This document shows, piece by piece, positions 45,589 to 57,805 of a stretch of 64,000 nucleotides of DNA. Positions within the stretch are counted from its first letter, which is position 1, and the number at the start of each line of letters is the position of its first letter. The DNA is from Phoenix dactylifera. Lineage: Eukaryota > Streptophyta > Magnoliopsida > Arecales > Arecaceae. A program made the position numbers and the translations under genes. The notes beneath the pieces are model-generated. The model was given only the letters and a program-made list of their open reading frames with translations, had not been told where the DNA came from and searched no databases. Where the stretch lies: assembly GCF_009389715.1 (NCBI RefSeq), contig NC_052397.1:17370129-17434128 (forward strand), given 5' to 3'.

Positions 45589-48500
45589 GGTGGAAAGATT
45601 GTTGTTAGGGTAATTAATAATTATTGTGATACGGTGAGTTGGAATTTGTCCAACTTATGATCTATATGGTGATTTCAATTACCAAATTTTTTTTGAGGAG
45701 TGGAAGCATATGACCTCCAAGACTGGTACTATGCAGCCTCATCTCTTCCATAAGGAGAGCATCTTAGCCTCCAATTGCCTTCAAAGCACGTTCGACTCCA
45801 TCACACCCGCTACCATACATCCTCAAAGTTGTTACGCTGTATCAATGGGTTGGTGCGGTAAGACTTCATGTTTGTTAAAATACAATTCTAGAAGATTCGA
45901 GATTCCAACTATAAATAAGTCCAAATGTTCTCAGTAAAATAGCGTGAATAATCTAAATCTAGGGAGAGATCCCATCTCTGTGTTCTTTTTATTTTTTTAT
46001 CTCTTTTTTTTCTTCTTTTGTTCCATAAAAAAAATCCTTACCAACTTTATCTGAGGAGCCATTATCTGTTATTTGTTGTTTCGTAGATCCACGAAGATAA
46101 TTCATATATCAGTGTCCGAGATCCTGCGGCAATAACAGGAAAACAAAGTGCAGAATGGTCAGCAACCCAACATTAGCAGTAGTCCCTAAATCGCTTTTGA
46201 AAACGCAATGACTTGCCAAGAAGGGCGACAGCATTCTTGAGAACCATAAAAAAATATATTATTCCCCTCATGTGACAGAAACCATTGAAGTCCAACAACA
46301 TTTTAAATAAGTTTCTATATTGTTGGTCACTTTCAAGCAGCCCTACTTACGTTGCTTTAGTCACTGCAAATTTTTTATCTTAGAGCATTTAGAATTACAG
46401 CACGGCTCATTTTGTCCAGCTTTAACTTGTGGCTATTTTGGTCGCCGGTTGAGCCGCAGAGCCAGCAACTAATGTGCATAGTCTTTCGTCTAAAGTCCAT
46501 GGCAGGCAGCTAAATGCCTTCGAAATTTGATTGAAATGCACTTATTGGAAAAAGAAAACAAGTGAAATTACTGTAGACATTAATTTTATCTTATTTTGGC
46601 AGATCATGTCGGCTAGGATACTTGTTTAGAGCATCATTTTGATTTGAAGGAAGTAGTTAATTAAACATGACTGGCCAGCAAAAAGTCCACGTAAGCAAAA
46701 CTCCCAGATATGATAAAGAAATAGCAGTCAATGTGTGACGCTATAAAGGGACCTGGAGCCTCATGATTAATGAATCAATTTGTGGTTCGCAAATCCACAT
46801 CACTGGCCTGTTTGGAGCAGCCGTCCTTGATTACCATAAGCTTAAGCAAAGATTATTATTCAATGATGGTACAAGTTAAGGCATCATTACCAATGAAACG
46901 GAAAGCATGAAGGCTAAAATATAGTGCCATTTGTACGAACCTCCAACCTGTAAATACTTATCATATACTCGACCAAATCCCTGCGACCTGAGAACGATCA
47001 CCTAACAAGTTCTCACGTACATGCAAGCTGGGGTTGGTGAACCGTATCCGGTTCCTTCCGGTTTGCAAACGCGAGCCGGAGCAAATCGGGAATAGGTAAT
47101 AAGGACTTAAGAGTTAAGAGTTGCCTAAATAACGGGGAAAGAAGAATGCCACGTGGGCGAGGCCCCACTCATGGGAATGGGCATTGCCGGGACCCACCGA
47201 AGCCAGGCAAATCTGGGCTGGTATCCAACCTCGATCGACCGGCCGGCGCGAACCCCGCGGGGTCTGTCGGGCCGGCCCCCAACGATTCGATCCGATACGA
47301 TTCTGACGCGTGACGTGGACGGCCGTCGGCCATTCGCCAGGCTTTTTTATATCCTTGCCTTCTCGAGAAAAACTATTACATAGATGCTCGGGCGCGCAAG
47401 ACATGGCCCACTTCTGAGAAGCCAACCTACTGATGGGGCCATTAAGTTGATCAAAGGCCACAAGGTCCTTATTCTAGGACCCACTGATGCTGTCCTCTAT
47501 GCAATCTTGGTCTCTCCTTACCATTTAATCCAAGGCTACCATCCGGATTGGAACACAAAACCTCGTTAAAGGAGAGTGGTGCCAACTATTCGACCTAAGT
47601 TCAATTGACAGTTAGATAGATATTGTTCGTCCACTCACGTATATAAGCTCGCTAATCACTATCCACGTTATATTATTTTTTCAGCAAAAACTATATCAAG
47701 TTGTACTAACACAAAGTGTTCTATAAATTATTGTAAAATGTAAGAATTATTCTTGTTTTTTGACCTTGTTGAATGACTTATGAACCACTGAGTTAATCAT
47801 GAATTTTATATTGTATGATGTGACGTTGTAATGTATGTGATGGCAATGCTGTTAGGCTATTGTTCATCACTGTTGGAGGATTCCTTGATATGTTCTTCGT
47901 TTTAGAATTTGAGATGTTTGCTATTGTTCATCACTGCGGCGCTGGAGATGGAACTGCATCCAGCTTCCAAGTGATGGGTGCAGGGAACTCATGTGAGGTG
48001 GGAGCCGCCCTATGAGATGGCCATGGTCTCTCTGGCAATTTGTTGGTTAGGCTTGGCAAAGTGCTCGGTGGCGATCCTATCAAGTTATGAGATATAAAGA
48101 TAGAAACATAGGAAAGGATCATAAAGTAATGTTTAGGTGGAGGATGGGGTGTCAAGTATCCACGTACGGTTCCTCTGCTCCCCCGAGTGGGGCTCGGAGA
48201 CCATTCAAACGACTGGAGCGAGGGCTTCGCGTGGAGTTTGGATGCACTCCAGCCACTGGAGGGGTCCAGTTTTGTTTGCCAACTTGGCATCATCCTGCTA
48301 CCCGTGCACTGCATAATGATGCTTGATGAATGCCAGATAGAAGCTGTATTTTACTGTGATGTAGTCTATAAGATGTATCAAAGGTTTAGAAAATTGTGTT
48401 GTCTGAATTGCCATCAAGATTTTTTTTTCCTCCAAAGAAAAGAAAAGCTATATTTTTACAGAATAGGACTGTGTAGGAGGAAAAGTATTTACACATGAGA

Positions 48501-49073
48501 ATACTTAGCCACCCTTCCTTAAGGTTCTCCATGCATGCACATCTATACACGATCCCACTGCATGCAATAATCTATCTCTGCATACTAATGACGTGCGATT
48601 CATTCAAGTTCTGCTATTTCATGCCCTTTGCGGAATAACAATCATCATAAGATTGTGAAATGGGTTCTGATGATTTTGGAAACAAATGTTACATATATCA
48701 ATAATGACCATCAAGTACCGTCATCACCGAACTTCTTTAATTCATGATCAGTTGGGCATATTGGAAGAATCATGAACCATTACTATCAGTTTGATTTTCC
48801 AAAGATCAGAAAATTTGAAACCATATAAATTCATAAATGGTTCAAGATTTTTTTTAAAAAATATTTCAGATTATTTTGTTCTTATGGTATTGGTGGCATA
48901 GGATTTGTCGAGGTCCTTCTAGTAATCCTTCTCCCTGGCCCATCGGGTTAATAATGTCCTTTTGTCTATGGGACGGACGGCCTGACACGGACAAGGCTGC
49001 ATGGGCTTCTCGTCTATGGGCTTAGAATCTTCAATTGTGGTGATGGACTTGTTTTTGGTGGTTATTTATGTCT
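45589..49073. other. Spacer left of the Copia element
   Basis: A GC-rich stretch at about 47140-47340 holds a CCACGTGGG G-box and a TTTTTTATATCC word 190 bp later. It could be a promoter, but no following gene is recognised. The rest is AT-rich. Open frames at about 47930-48500 lack domains. Confidence 0.4.
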
Positions 49074-49078
49074 GTTTC

Positions 49079-49816
49079 TGTTGATTATTTTGGACTTTGC
49101 TCCAAATAGTGGCTTTCAGAGGGACCTATTTGCAAAATGACATTTCATTATATATAAGGTACACATTACCTGTTTCCCGTGAGATGAAGGGTTTTGTTTT
49201 GTTTTTAGGGTGAAAGGGATTTCAGCCGCCGCCGCACCCATCTTCTTCATCCTCCCGTGCGCTCTCGGTCTCATGGCAACATTCGACTTGGGTTCCCTTC
49301 TGTCTTCACTCGCTGGAGGCTTTCTTCCTTCTTTCCTTCTTCAACCGTGGCTTCTTCCTGTGACTTCCCTGTTTCCGTAAGCCTCTTTCTTCTTTGCTGT
49401 TCACAGTAAATGCAACAAGAGAAGGTATGTTTTGATACTCATTTGATCTACCATTGGAGCCATAGAAAGGTTGATTTGCATACTACACTTTTGATCTATC
49501 ATTGTGGCTGCAGAAGGGTGATCCGATCAGGTTGTTTCTTGCTTTATATTTGGTTTTATCTTGCCTCCTATTGTGATCATTTGGCAGTCCATATTTTGGG
49601 CTCTTATGTATCTATGTTTGTACCCTATTGGGAAGATTGATATAGTGGATTGCTCCTCCTCCCCGTGGATGTAGGCACTTGCTGCCGAACCACATAAATT
49701 TGGTGTCTTTGTGCTTATCTTTTCATGCCTGTGATGTGTTTGATGGAATGTCTGAATGAGTCCAATTCTTAATTGGTAAGCCGGATACAGTGAGTTTGTG
49801 CCCATTAATCTCAACA
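49079..49816 (+). repeat. 5' LTR of the Copia element
   Basis: It starts TGTTGA and ends TCAACA, a perfect terminal inverted repeat, followed two bases later by the tRNA-iMet primer site TGGTATCAGAGC. Confidence 0.9.
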
Positions 49817-49831
49817 ATTGGTATCAGAGCT

Positions 49832-52800
49832 ATGGCTACTGTTGGGCAACAAAATTCATCTAGGGCTAACGATTTGGCTTCTGTTTCTCATTCCACTACC
49901 ATAAGGCATGAAGTGGCTGTATTTGATGGCACAGGAGACTTCTCACTATGGAGGTAAGAATGAAATACTTGTTGGTTAAAGAGGGTGTAGCAAAAGCCCT
50001 CAAGGGTATGGATGCAATCCCAGGAGATAATGAGGCTGTCAAAGAAGAGATTAATGAGAGAGCACTAGGAACTTTGTTTTCGGGTTTGAGTGATAAAGTC
50101 CTGCGCAATGTTGTGGATCTTGATACAGCTAAGGGAGTATGGAAAAAATTGGAGAGTCTATATATGGCAAAATCCCTTACTAATAGATTGTATTTGAGGG
50201 GAAAGTTGCACACATTTCGTATGGCAGAAGGGACTTCACTCAAAGATCACTTGGATGAGTATAATAAGCTCCTACTTGATTTATCAAATATTGGTGTTGA
50301 AGTAGATGAAGAAGACAAGACTTTGATCCTCATCTACTCATTGCCTAAGTCCTTTGAGCATATTACTACTACTATGCTCTATGGAAAAGAGACAATAAGT
50401 CTTGAAGAGGTAGAAGCTACTTTGTTATCTAATGAGCTTAGATTGAAAGTACAGTTATAACATCAAGTTCAGACTCCAGCTCAAGGACTTATAGTTAGAG
50501 GTAGAGATGAGCAGAAGAAAGGTGGACAAGGTAGAAGCAAATCCAAAACCAGATCAAAGTCTAGGACTAGAAGACCAGGTGTTTATCACTATTGTAAGAA
50601 GCCAGGCCACTGGAAATCAGAATGTAGACTACTACAGTCTAAGAAAGAGAGGGAACAAAAGGATAAAGGAACCGTCTCAGACTCGGCAACGGTTGCAGTT
50701 TCATCAGCAGGTCACAACAGTAATGATAATGATGCAGTATTTACAGCTGCTTGCAGTGTCAGTCATCCTGATACTTGGATTGTGGACTCTGGAGCATCTT
50801 TCCACATGACACCCCATAAGGAATGGTTCTCTTCTTTTAGATCATGTGAGGGGGGCACCGTTCTTCTTGGAGATGATGGTATTTGCAAAGTGGAAGGTGT
50901 TGGTACAGTTCAAATTAAATCTAATGCAAACACTGTGGTGACTTTGGACGATGTCAGATATGTTCCTCAACTAAAGAGAAACCTTCTCTCAGTACATGCT
51001 TTCGATAGTGCAGGTTTCGAGGGCAGATGGGGTAGAGGATCAATAACTATCAATAAAGGAGTATTGACTTTATTGAAAGGGAAATTGTGTGGGACCCTTT
51101 ACTATTTGGATGGTAGTACAATAGTTGGACAGGCTTCAGCAGTACAGTCATCTACGGAGCAGTTAACACACCTGTGGCATCAGAGATTGGGCCACATCTC
51201 AGACAAAGGTTTACAGGAGCTGAGCAGACGTGGTTTGCTAGTGGTCAGAAGGTTGGTGCACTTAAATTCTGTAAGCATTGTGTGTTCGGAAAACAACACA
51301 GGGTCAGCTTTTCTACAAGCGTGCACAGGACAGCTGGTATATTAGATTATATTCATTCTGACCTATGGGGGCCTGCTCCAATTACATCCAAGGGTGGATC
51401 TAGGTATTTACTCACTTTTATTGATGACTACTCCCGCAAAGTCTGGATATACACTATCAGAAATAAGAGTGATGTGTTTGACACATTCAAGAAGTGGAAG
51501 GCTATGGTCGAGAGGCATACTGATAGGAAGTTGAAAACCTTCCGAACTGACAATGGATTAGAATTTTGTTCTACTGAGTTTAATGACTTTTGCAAGTTAG
51601 AGGGCATTGTCAGACACAGAACCACAGTGGGTACACCTCAACAGAATGGTGTGGCAGAATGCATGAATCGCACACTAATTGAGAGAGTCAGATCTATGCT
51701 ATCTAGTTCTGGATTAACTAGAGATTTTTGGGCAGAGGCCGCTCACACAGCCTGCTACATTATAAACCGATCTCCAGCATTAGCATTGGGCATGAAAACT
51801 CCGGAAGAAATATGGACAGGAAGACCTGCAGACTATTCAGTACTCAGAGTCTGGGTGTCCAGCTTATGCACATGTAAGAGATGGAAAGTTGGACCCTAGG
51901 GCTAAGAAGTGTGTATTTCTTGGATACGCATCTGGGGTAAAAGGCTACAGATTATGGTGCACAGAGCCTGGATCCCAAGGTTTTTTAGTCAGTAGGGATG
52001 TGACATTTCATGAGATAGCTACTCCTTTAAGGCAGCTACAGCCAAGTTCTTCTGAGAAAGATCAGGGTCAGGATCAGATGGATAGGACTGTTATGAATAT
52101 TGATCAGACTATCAGATCACAGCAGCAGCATGCAAATGAAGATATTTTTATTCTAAATGAGCAGCAACAGCAGATAGATGCAGAGATACAGACTCAGGAG
52201 GAGGTTACCATGGAAGGTCAGGATCAGATTGATAGCATTGCCACTCATAGACCCAGGTGTCAGATCAGAACACCACAAAGGTATGGCTTTGAGGATTCAG
52301 CTTGTGCTGGGTTAGTTTATTATGCTCTGAGCATTGCAGATACTATTGGTGATGAGCCGACCACATATCAGGAGGCTATTAGTAGTCCACAGGCTGAACA
52401 ATGGACCATGGCTATGGTTGAAGAATTACACTCTTTAGAGAAGAATCAGACTTGGAAATTAGTCAGATTACCAGAGGGCAAGAAGGCAATAGGGTGCAAA
52501 TGGATCTTCAAGAATAAAGAGGGAGCCAGTCATCAGGATTTTAGATATAAGGCCAGGTTAGTAGCTAAGGGCTATTGTCAACGGGAGGGAATTGACTATA
52601 AGGAAATATTTTCTCCTGTAGTTAAACACTCTTCTATTCGTGTGTTGCTTGCCTTAGTTGTTTCTCAGAATTTAGAGCTGGAACAGCTAGATGTTAAAAC
52701 AACTTTTCTTCACGGTGATTTAGAGGAACAGATTTATATGCAACAGCCACCTGGTTTTGAGGTTCCAGACAAGGAAGATCATGTATGTTTGCTCAAGAGA

Positions 52801-53917
52801 TCATTATATGGTCTCAAGCAGTCTCCAAGACAGTGATATCGCAAATTTGATAAGTTTATGGTCGACCATGGATACAACAGATCTCCATATGACAGTTGCG
52901 TATATCACCAGCGGTTGTCAGATGGATCCTTTTGTTACTTATTACTGTATGTGGATGATATGATGATAGCAGCCAAGGATATATCAATCATCCAAAATCT
53001 GAAAGCTGAGCTCAGTACTGCATTTGAGATGAAGGATCTTGGACCGGCAAAGAAGATACTTGGGATGGAGATCAGTCGTGACAGGCAGTTGGGTAGACTT
53101 TTTCTTACTCAGCATGGATATATTAAGAAAGTCTTGGATAGATTTTGGTATGTCTACAGTCAAGCCAGTCACTACTCCTTTTGCCAGTCATTTCAAATTA
53201 TCTGCCACACTCTGTCCCCAGACTGAGGATGAGGAGAGATATATGTCCAGAGTGCCATATGCAAGTGCAGTAGGTAGCATCATGTATGCAATGGTCTGCA
53301 CTCGACCTGATATTTCACAGGCAGTAAGCGTAGTAAGCAGATACATGGATAAGCCTGGAAAGGCTCACTGGTCAGCTGTGAAATGGATACTTAGATATCT
53401 AAAAGGCACTTCCAATTTGGGATTGGTATTCTCCGCACAGAGTAATTGCACTGTTACAGAATTTTCTGATTCAGATTATGCTAGTGATTTGGACAGGAGG
53501 AGGTCATTAACCGGATATGTATTTACTCCCTCTGGTTGTGCAGTCAGTTGGAAGGCTACTTTGCAGCCTACAGTTGCTTTGTCTACTACAGAAGCAGAGT
53601 ATATGGCGTTGACAGAGGCAGCAAAGGAAGCTATTTGGTTAAGAGGATTAGTACAGGATTTTGGTCTCGAGCAGGACCGTTTGGATATTAATTGTGACAG
53701 TCAAAGTGCTTTGCATCTTGCCAGAGATCAGATGTATCACGAACGCACTAAGCATGTAGATGTCAGGTATCACTTCATCAGAGATTTGGTGGAGAATGGT
53801 GATGTCCGGCTTCAGAAAATTTACACTGCTCATAATCTGGCTGATATGTTCATTAAACCAATCACAGCAGTCAAGTTCAGGACTTTCCTGAACTTGATTG
53901 GTGTGAGCACTTGTTAA
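49832..53917 (+). pseudogene. Broken Gag-Pol of the Copia element
   Basis: The ATG at 49832 opens Gag, which is lost to a one-base frameshift near 49952. Gag continues at 49948-50460 to a TAA, then the same frame runs on through the nucleocapsid region. There the first Cys of the CCHC box has become Tyr (YHYCKKPGHWKSEC). The protease block is WIVDSGASFHM. Frame changes occur near 51243 and 51853, inside or after the GAG-pre-integrase and integrase parts (the latter with DNGLEF and GTPQQNG). A TGA replaces a codon at 52834-52836 in RT, whose YVDDMM box survives. Another frame change falls near 53147, before RNase H (SDSDYASD, STTEAEYMAL). The end is at 53917. Confidence 0.9.
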
Positions 53918-54004
53918 TGCCCTTCCGGGCTTGTGGTGAGGAGGAGGTTATTTTATCAATCCATATTTGATGATAGGTACATAATTTGTCGCAAGGAGGA
54001 GGAT

Positions 54005-54741
54005 TGTTGATTATTTTGGACTTTGCTCCAAATAGTGGCTTTGAGAGGGACCTATTTGCAAAATGACATTTCATTATATATAAGGTACACATTACCTGTT
54101 TCCCGTGAGATGAAGGGTTTTGTTTTGTTTTTAGGGTGAAAGGGATTTCAGCCGCCGCCGCACCCATCTTCTTCATCCTCCCGTGCGCTCTCGGTCTCCT
54201 GGCAACATTCGATTTGGGTTCCCTTCTGTCTTCACTCGCTGGAGGCTTTCTTCCTTCTTCCCTTCTTCAACCGTGGCTTCTTCCTGTGACTTCCCTGTTT
54301 CCGTGAGCCTCTTTCTTCTTTGCTGTTCACAGTAAATGCAACAAGGGAAGGTATGTTTTGATACTCATTTGATCTACCATTAGAGCCGTAGAAAGGTTGA
54401 TTTGCATACTACACTTTTGATCTATCATTGTGGCTGCAAAAGGGTGATCCGATCAGGTTGTTTCTTGCTTTATATTTGGTTTTATCTTGCCTCCTATTGT
54501 GATCATTTGGCAGTCCATATTTTGGGCTCTTATGTATTTATGTTTGTACCCTATTGGAAAGATTGATATAGTGGATTGCTCCTCCTCCCCGTGGATGTAG
54601 GCACTTGCTGCCAAACCACGTAAATTTGGTGTCTTTGTGCTTATCTTTTCATGCCTGTGATGTGTTTGATGGAATGTCTGAATGAGTCCAATTCTTAATT
54701 GGTAAGCCGGATACAGTGAGTTTGTGCCCATTAATCTCAAC
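54005..54741 (+). repeat. 3' LTR of the Copia element
   Basis: It matches the 5' LTR but ends TCAAC, one base short of the usual CA end, directly against the GTTTC target duplication. Confidence 0.9.
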
Positions 54742-55054
54742 GTTTCTTTCTACTTCGCAATGATTGAGTTGCATCTGTGCGTTGTCCCGTTCATAAATAG
54801 GCCAGGAAGCCATGTTAATATACATGACCTGGGAACTATTATAAGGCCTATAGGATTAGATACCTATAGGCTAAGGATATTATTTTCTAAGTAGACGATT
54901 CAGATCTTGGTCATGCAAGAGTGTCGAGCATACAGGTTTTCAAAATCGGTGACACAGGGTGATCTAAGGCATAAACTGTCTTTTAAAACATCAAATCATT
55001 TGTCCTGGAATTTAGCCTTATGTGCTCAGATTGATTGGCAAGTGCACCACTGCG

Positions 55055-55260
55055 AGAAGTTGTGCGGGTGTATATTTAAAAAATTTTAGATACTTGTATA
55101 GAACTTAGGAATCAAAATAATATATTTCGGCTAGTTTTTTTTAGATAAGATATTAGTTTTTTATAAATGGTAGCCTATTTGAACGAAGAGACATTGCAAC
55201 ACAAGCCTACTAGAGTTTATCATGGGCCGATTGTGATGCTTATGATTTGGACGGTCACAT
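55055..55260 (+). mobile_element. TRIM-like remnant, copy 2
   Basis: Shares GTGCGGGTGTATAT, a TTAGATACTTGTATAGAAC word, ATTTCGGCTAG and, further on, ATCATGGGCCGATTGTGATG with the copies at 21340 and 62677. It is truncated and non-coding. Confidence 0.45.
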
Positions 55261-57728
55261 TAAAATTATGGCGTAAGCAGCAAATAAGTGCAGCGCGGCA
55301 AATTGTCGAACAATGGCGTGCTGTCCCGTGGGAAGTTGAGGGGCATGCAGCAGGCATTTCGCTCGGGAGGATCCATTTGTTAGTGCAACTAGTCAGATGG
55401 TAATGTTAAAAAAGCAGTCAGTTTTACCGTCGTAAGAGAACTTGGTTTGGATTTGGGCTACAACCAACTTCGCTGAAGCCTTATATCCGCTGTAGCCTTG
55501 TGGAAATGGAAGCCCAACACTCAGAGCAGGTAGTATGTTCATGCAATCATGCCGGATACACTTGAGGTCACTTGGTCCACTGATTCCAAGTCAGGGGCTA
55601 GTAAACGGGCCAATAAAATGAGCCAATCCAGAATTGGCTAAGAACAAGTGGCTCACTTATAGTCTCCATGGACAGGAGGCTAGAGTATTTGCTCTAGCCT
55701 TTACCGAGGGCATTAAATTGCATTCTCACAATCATGTCATTTCTTTTCTACAAAGTTTTTGTACAGACAAATTCCACCAAACCACTAGAATATCGGTTTG
55801 TACTATGCTTTCTAGGTAACATAGAGGCCAAAGTGCACGCAGAGCTCATAGCAGTTATTTATCAATATGGTAGGAACAATACCTCCAAATCATGATGATT
55901 ATATTATACAAGCATAGGGAAGGGAGTGCCAACTGATTGAGTTGGTAAAGTTATTGGGTATTGGTCAAGAAAGAAAAACACAAAAGAGCAGTAGGAATCT
56001 TTTATAAAAGATAGTGGTACGTAAGTAGACCCATTAAACTATTCTCCTATCCTAATTCTCAAAACAAATTATTATAAGTCTACAAAAATTTGTCCCAAGA
56101 AGAAGCCGCAAGAGGAAGCAAGTGTGCTTTGTGCTTCTTCCATGGAACTTTCAAGCTTGCGGTACATATGATTGTAGACAGACCAATCTATACCGCCACA
56201 AGCATTCCTATGTCATATAACAAATAGCTCCTCCTTTTATATTAGTTTGGACTTCCATTGGCATTGGAATCTTTCAACAATTTAAGCCACCCTCTTGCAA
56301 AAACCTCCTGCAATAGAGGTACAAATTAATTTCCCTCCTCGCCAACTTAAACTTAGATGAAGTAAAAGAACCATCCGTATACCACCTTGTATGAACTAAA
56401 ATGGACTGGCCAATGTACCTGATGACTTCCTCCATGAAAACGGGCCGGTGCAATTTTCATGTTTACTTATGTCATGTTAAATTGATGAATGAGTATTTCT
56501 TTAAGAGGTAATGAAACAAAAAGGAAAAGCAAAAGGAGAAAGCGAAATTATACTCATGTCTGAGCACATTATCGCTGGCTAATATTAGAACTACCATTCT
56601 CGTATCTTTTCTTTTTTCGCTTTTTAAATGAAATAATTCCATAAACATGTACCGATTTCTAGCCTTAATAAAGTGGGGCAAAGAGGTCTAAGATGACCTC
56701 AAAGAAATCATTCTTCACAACCCACACAATCATCAGTTACCATGACCCCAACCGATAAGCCTTATGTCATCACTTTAGGGTCGACTAGTTGGGTCTTCCC
56801 TTATCAAAATCCAATGATTTCAATACCATGTAACTGCTTTTAGGCTTTTCCACCGCTAAGATTCCATACAAACTCAGTATTCTGAACTTCTAGAATGGCA
56901 TGACCCTTCAATATGGATGACTTGCCGGTGCAACATCACCTTTGCGCTCGAGCACCAGATGTTGATGCAAAAGGAAGACTTTTGCATGCAATGACTCATT
57001 AGTTTCTTCGTATAACTAAGTTGAGCCCCACCTCCATCCTTTTTTCTTGTTTCGCATTTGATGTCAGTGCTCTAGAGCCATGGAATCAGCGTCAAAGTTA
57101 ACTTCAGCACGCCGGAAATGGAAATGGAGGGCTCGTTTGGAAGCACGCCATGGAATCTAAGGGCCTTCGGCGGCTGAGGCTGGGGTGTAGGCTATCAACC
57201 ACCATTGCCCTCGGATACGCCCGCCCCACGATCTGAATCGATAAGCATGTCGTTTTACTACTAGTCTTCGAGACTTTTTGTGCCCAGCAGGTTTGTGCCC
57301 CATTGTTCTACCCCAACGCATACGTTACAACGACGGACGACTCCAGTTTCCTCAAGACTATGTAGTCTTCCCCGGCGTTTCATTCAAAACAAAAATAAAA
57401 GGAAAAGAAAAAAGACATCGCCTCAATGGACTCGATTGTTTCCTGTTAATCCACGCTAGTCTCTATAAAAAAATCTTGGTGGCTCGCATTGCTTGACATC
57501 TTAAACTTCGTTGTTATCCAAAAGACACCAAGAACGTTGGTGACTGGAAGGCTCCAAGTCCCGATCACCCACCGTCCCCGTATGTTGCGGAGGGATCGAT
57601 GATCGAGTGGCGTCCTTACAGTGTTTTACTGTTCTCCATACACAGGTTCACTTTCTAGAATACGTAGGCAGAAGGTAAGTCACGATGAGGACTGGACCTT
57701 TAGTGCAACAATGAAGTGGAGAGAGAAT
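55261..57728. other. Spacer upstream of the CYP94-type gene
   Basis: AT-rich with no supported gene. Composition becomes more balanced from about 57060. Confidence 0.45.
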
Positions 57729-57736
57729 TATAAATA
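57729..57736 (+). promoter_or_regulatory. Likely TATA box of the P450 gene
   Basis: TATAAATA is 70 bp upstream of the ATG, giving a leader of about 40 bases. A second TATA-like word near 57462 is farther away and less likely. Confidence 0.45.
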
Positions 57737-57805
57737 TGTATCACTTGGGAGTCATGCTCCTATCACTGAATCCAACATTAATTCTACTCAACCATCTAAG
57801 GGAAA

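Larger units (their letters stand above)
49079..54741 (+). mobile_element. Ty1/Copia retrotransposon, decayed
   Basis: Full-length structure: 5' LTR 49079-49816, primer site 49819-49830, Gag-Pol region, polypurine tract 53993-54003 and 3' LTR 54005-54741. GTTTC flanks both sides (49074-49078, 54742-54746). Domain order Gag-PR-INT-RT-RNase H places it in Ty1/Copia. About 13 substitutions are seen between the 738- and 737-bp LTRs. The coding region has at least two stops and several one- or two-base frameshifts, so the copy cannot make its own proteins. Confidence 0.95.

Noticed and set aside
47150-47340. GC-rich promoter-like island with a G-box
   Set aside because: No gene follows on either strand within reach, so a promoter call is not supported.
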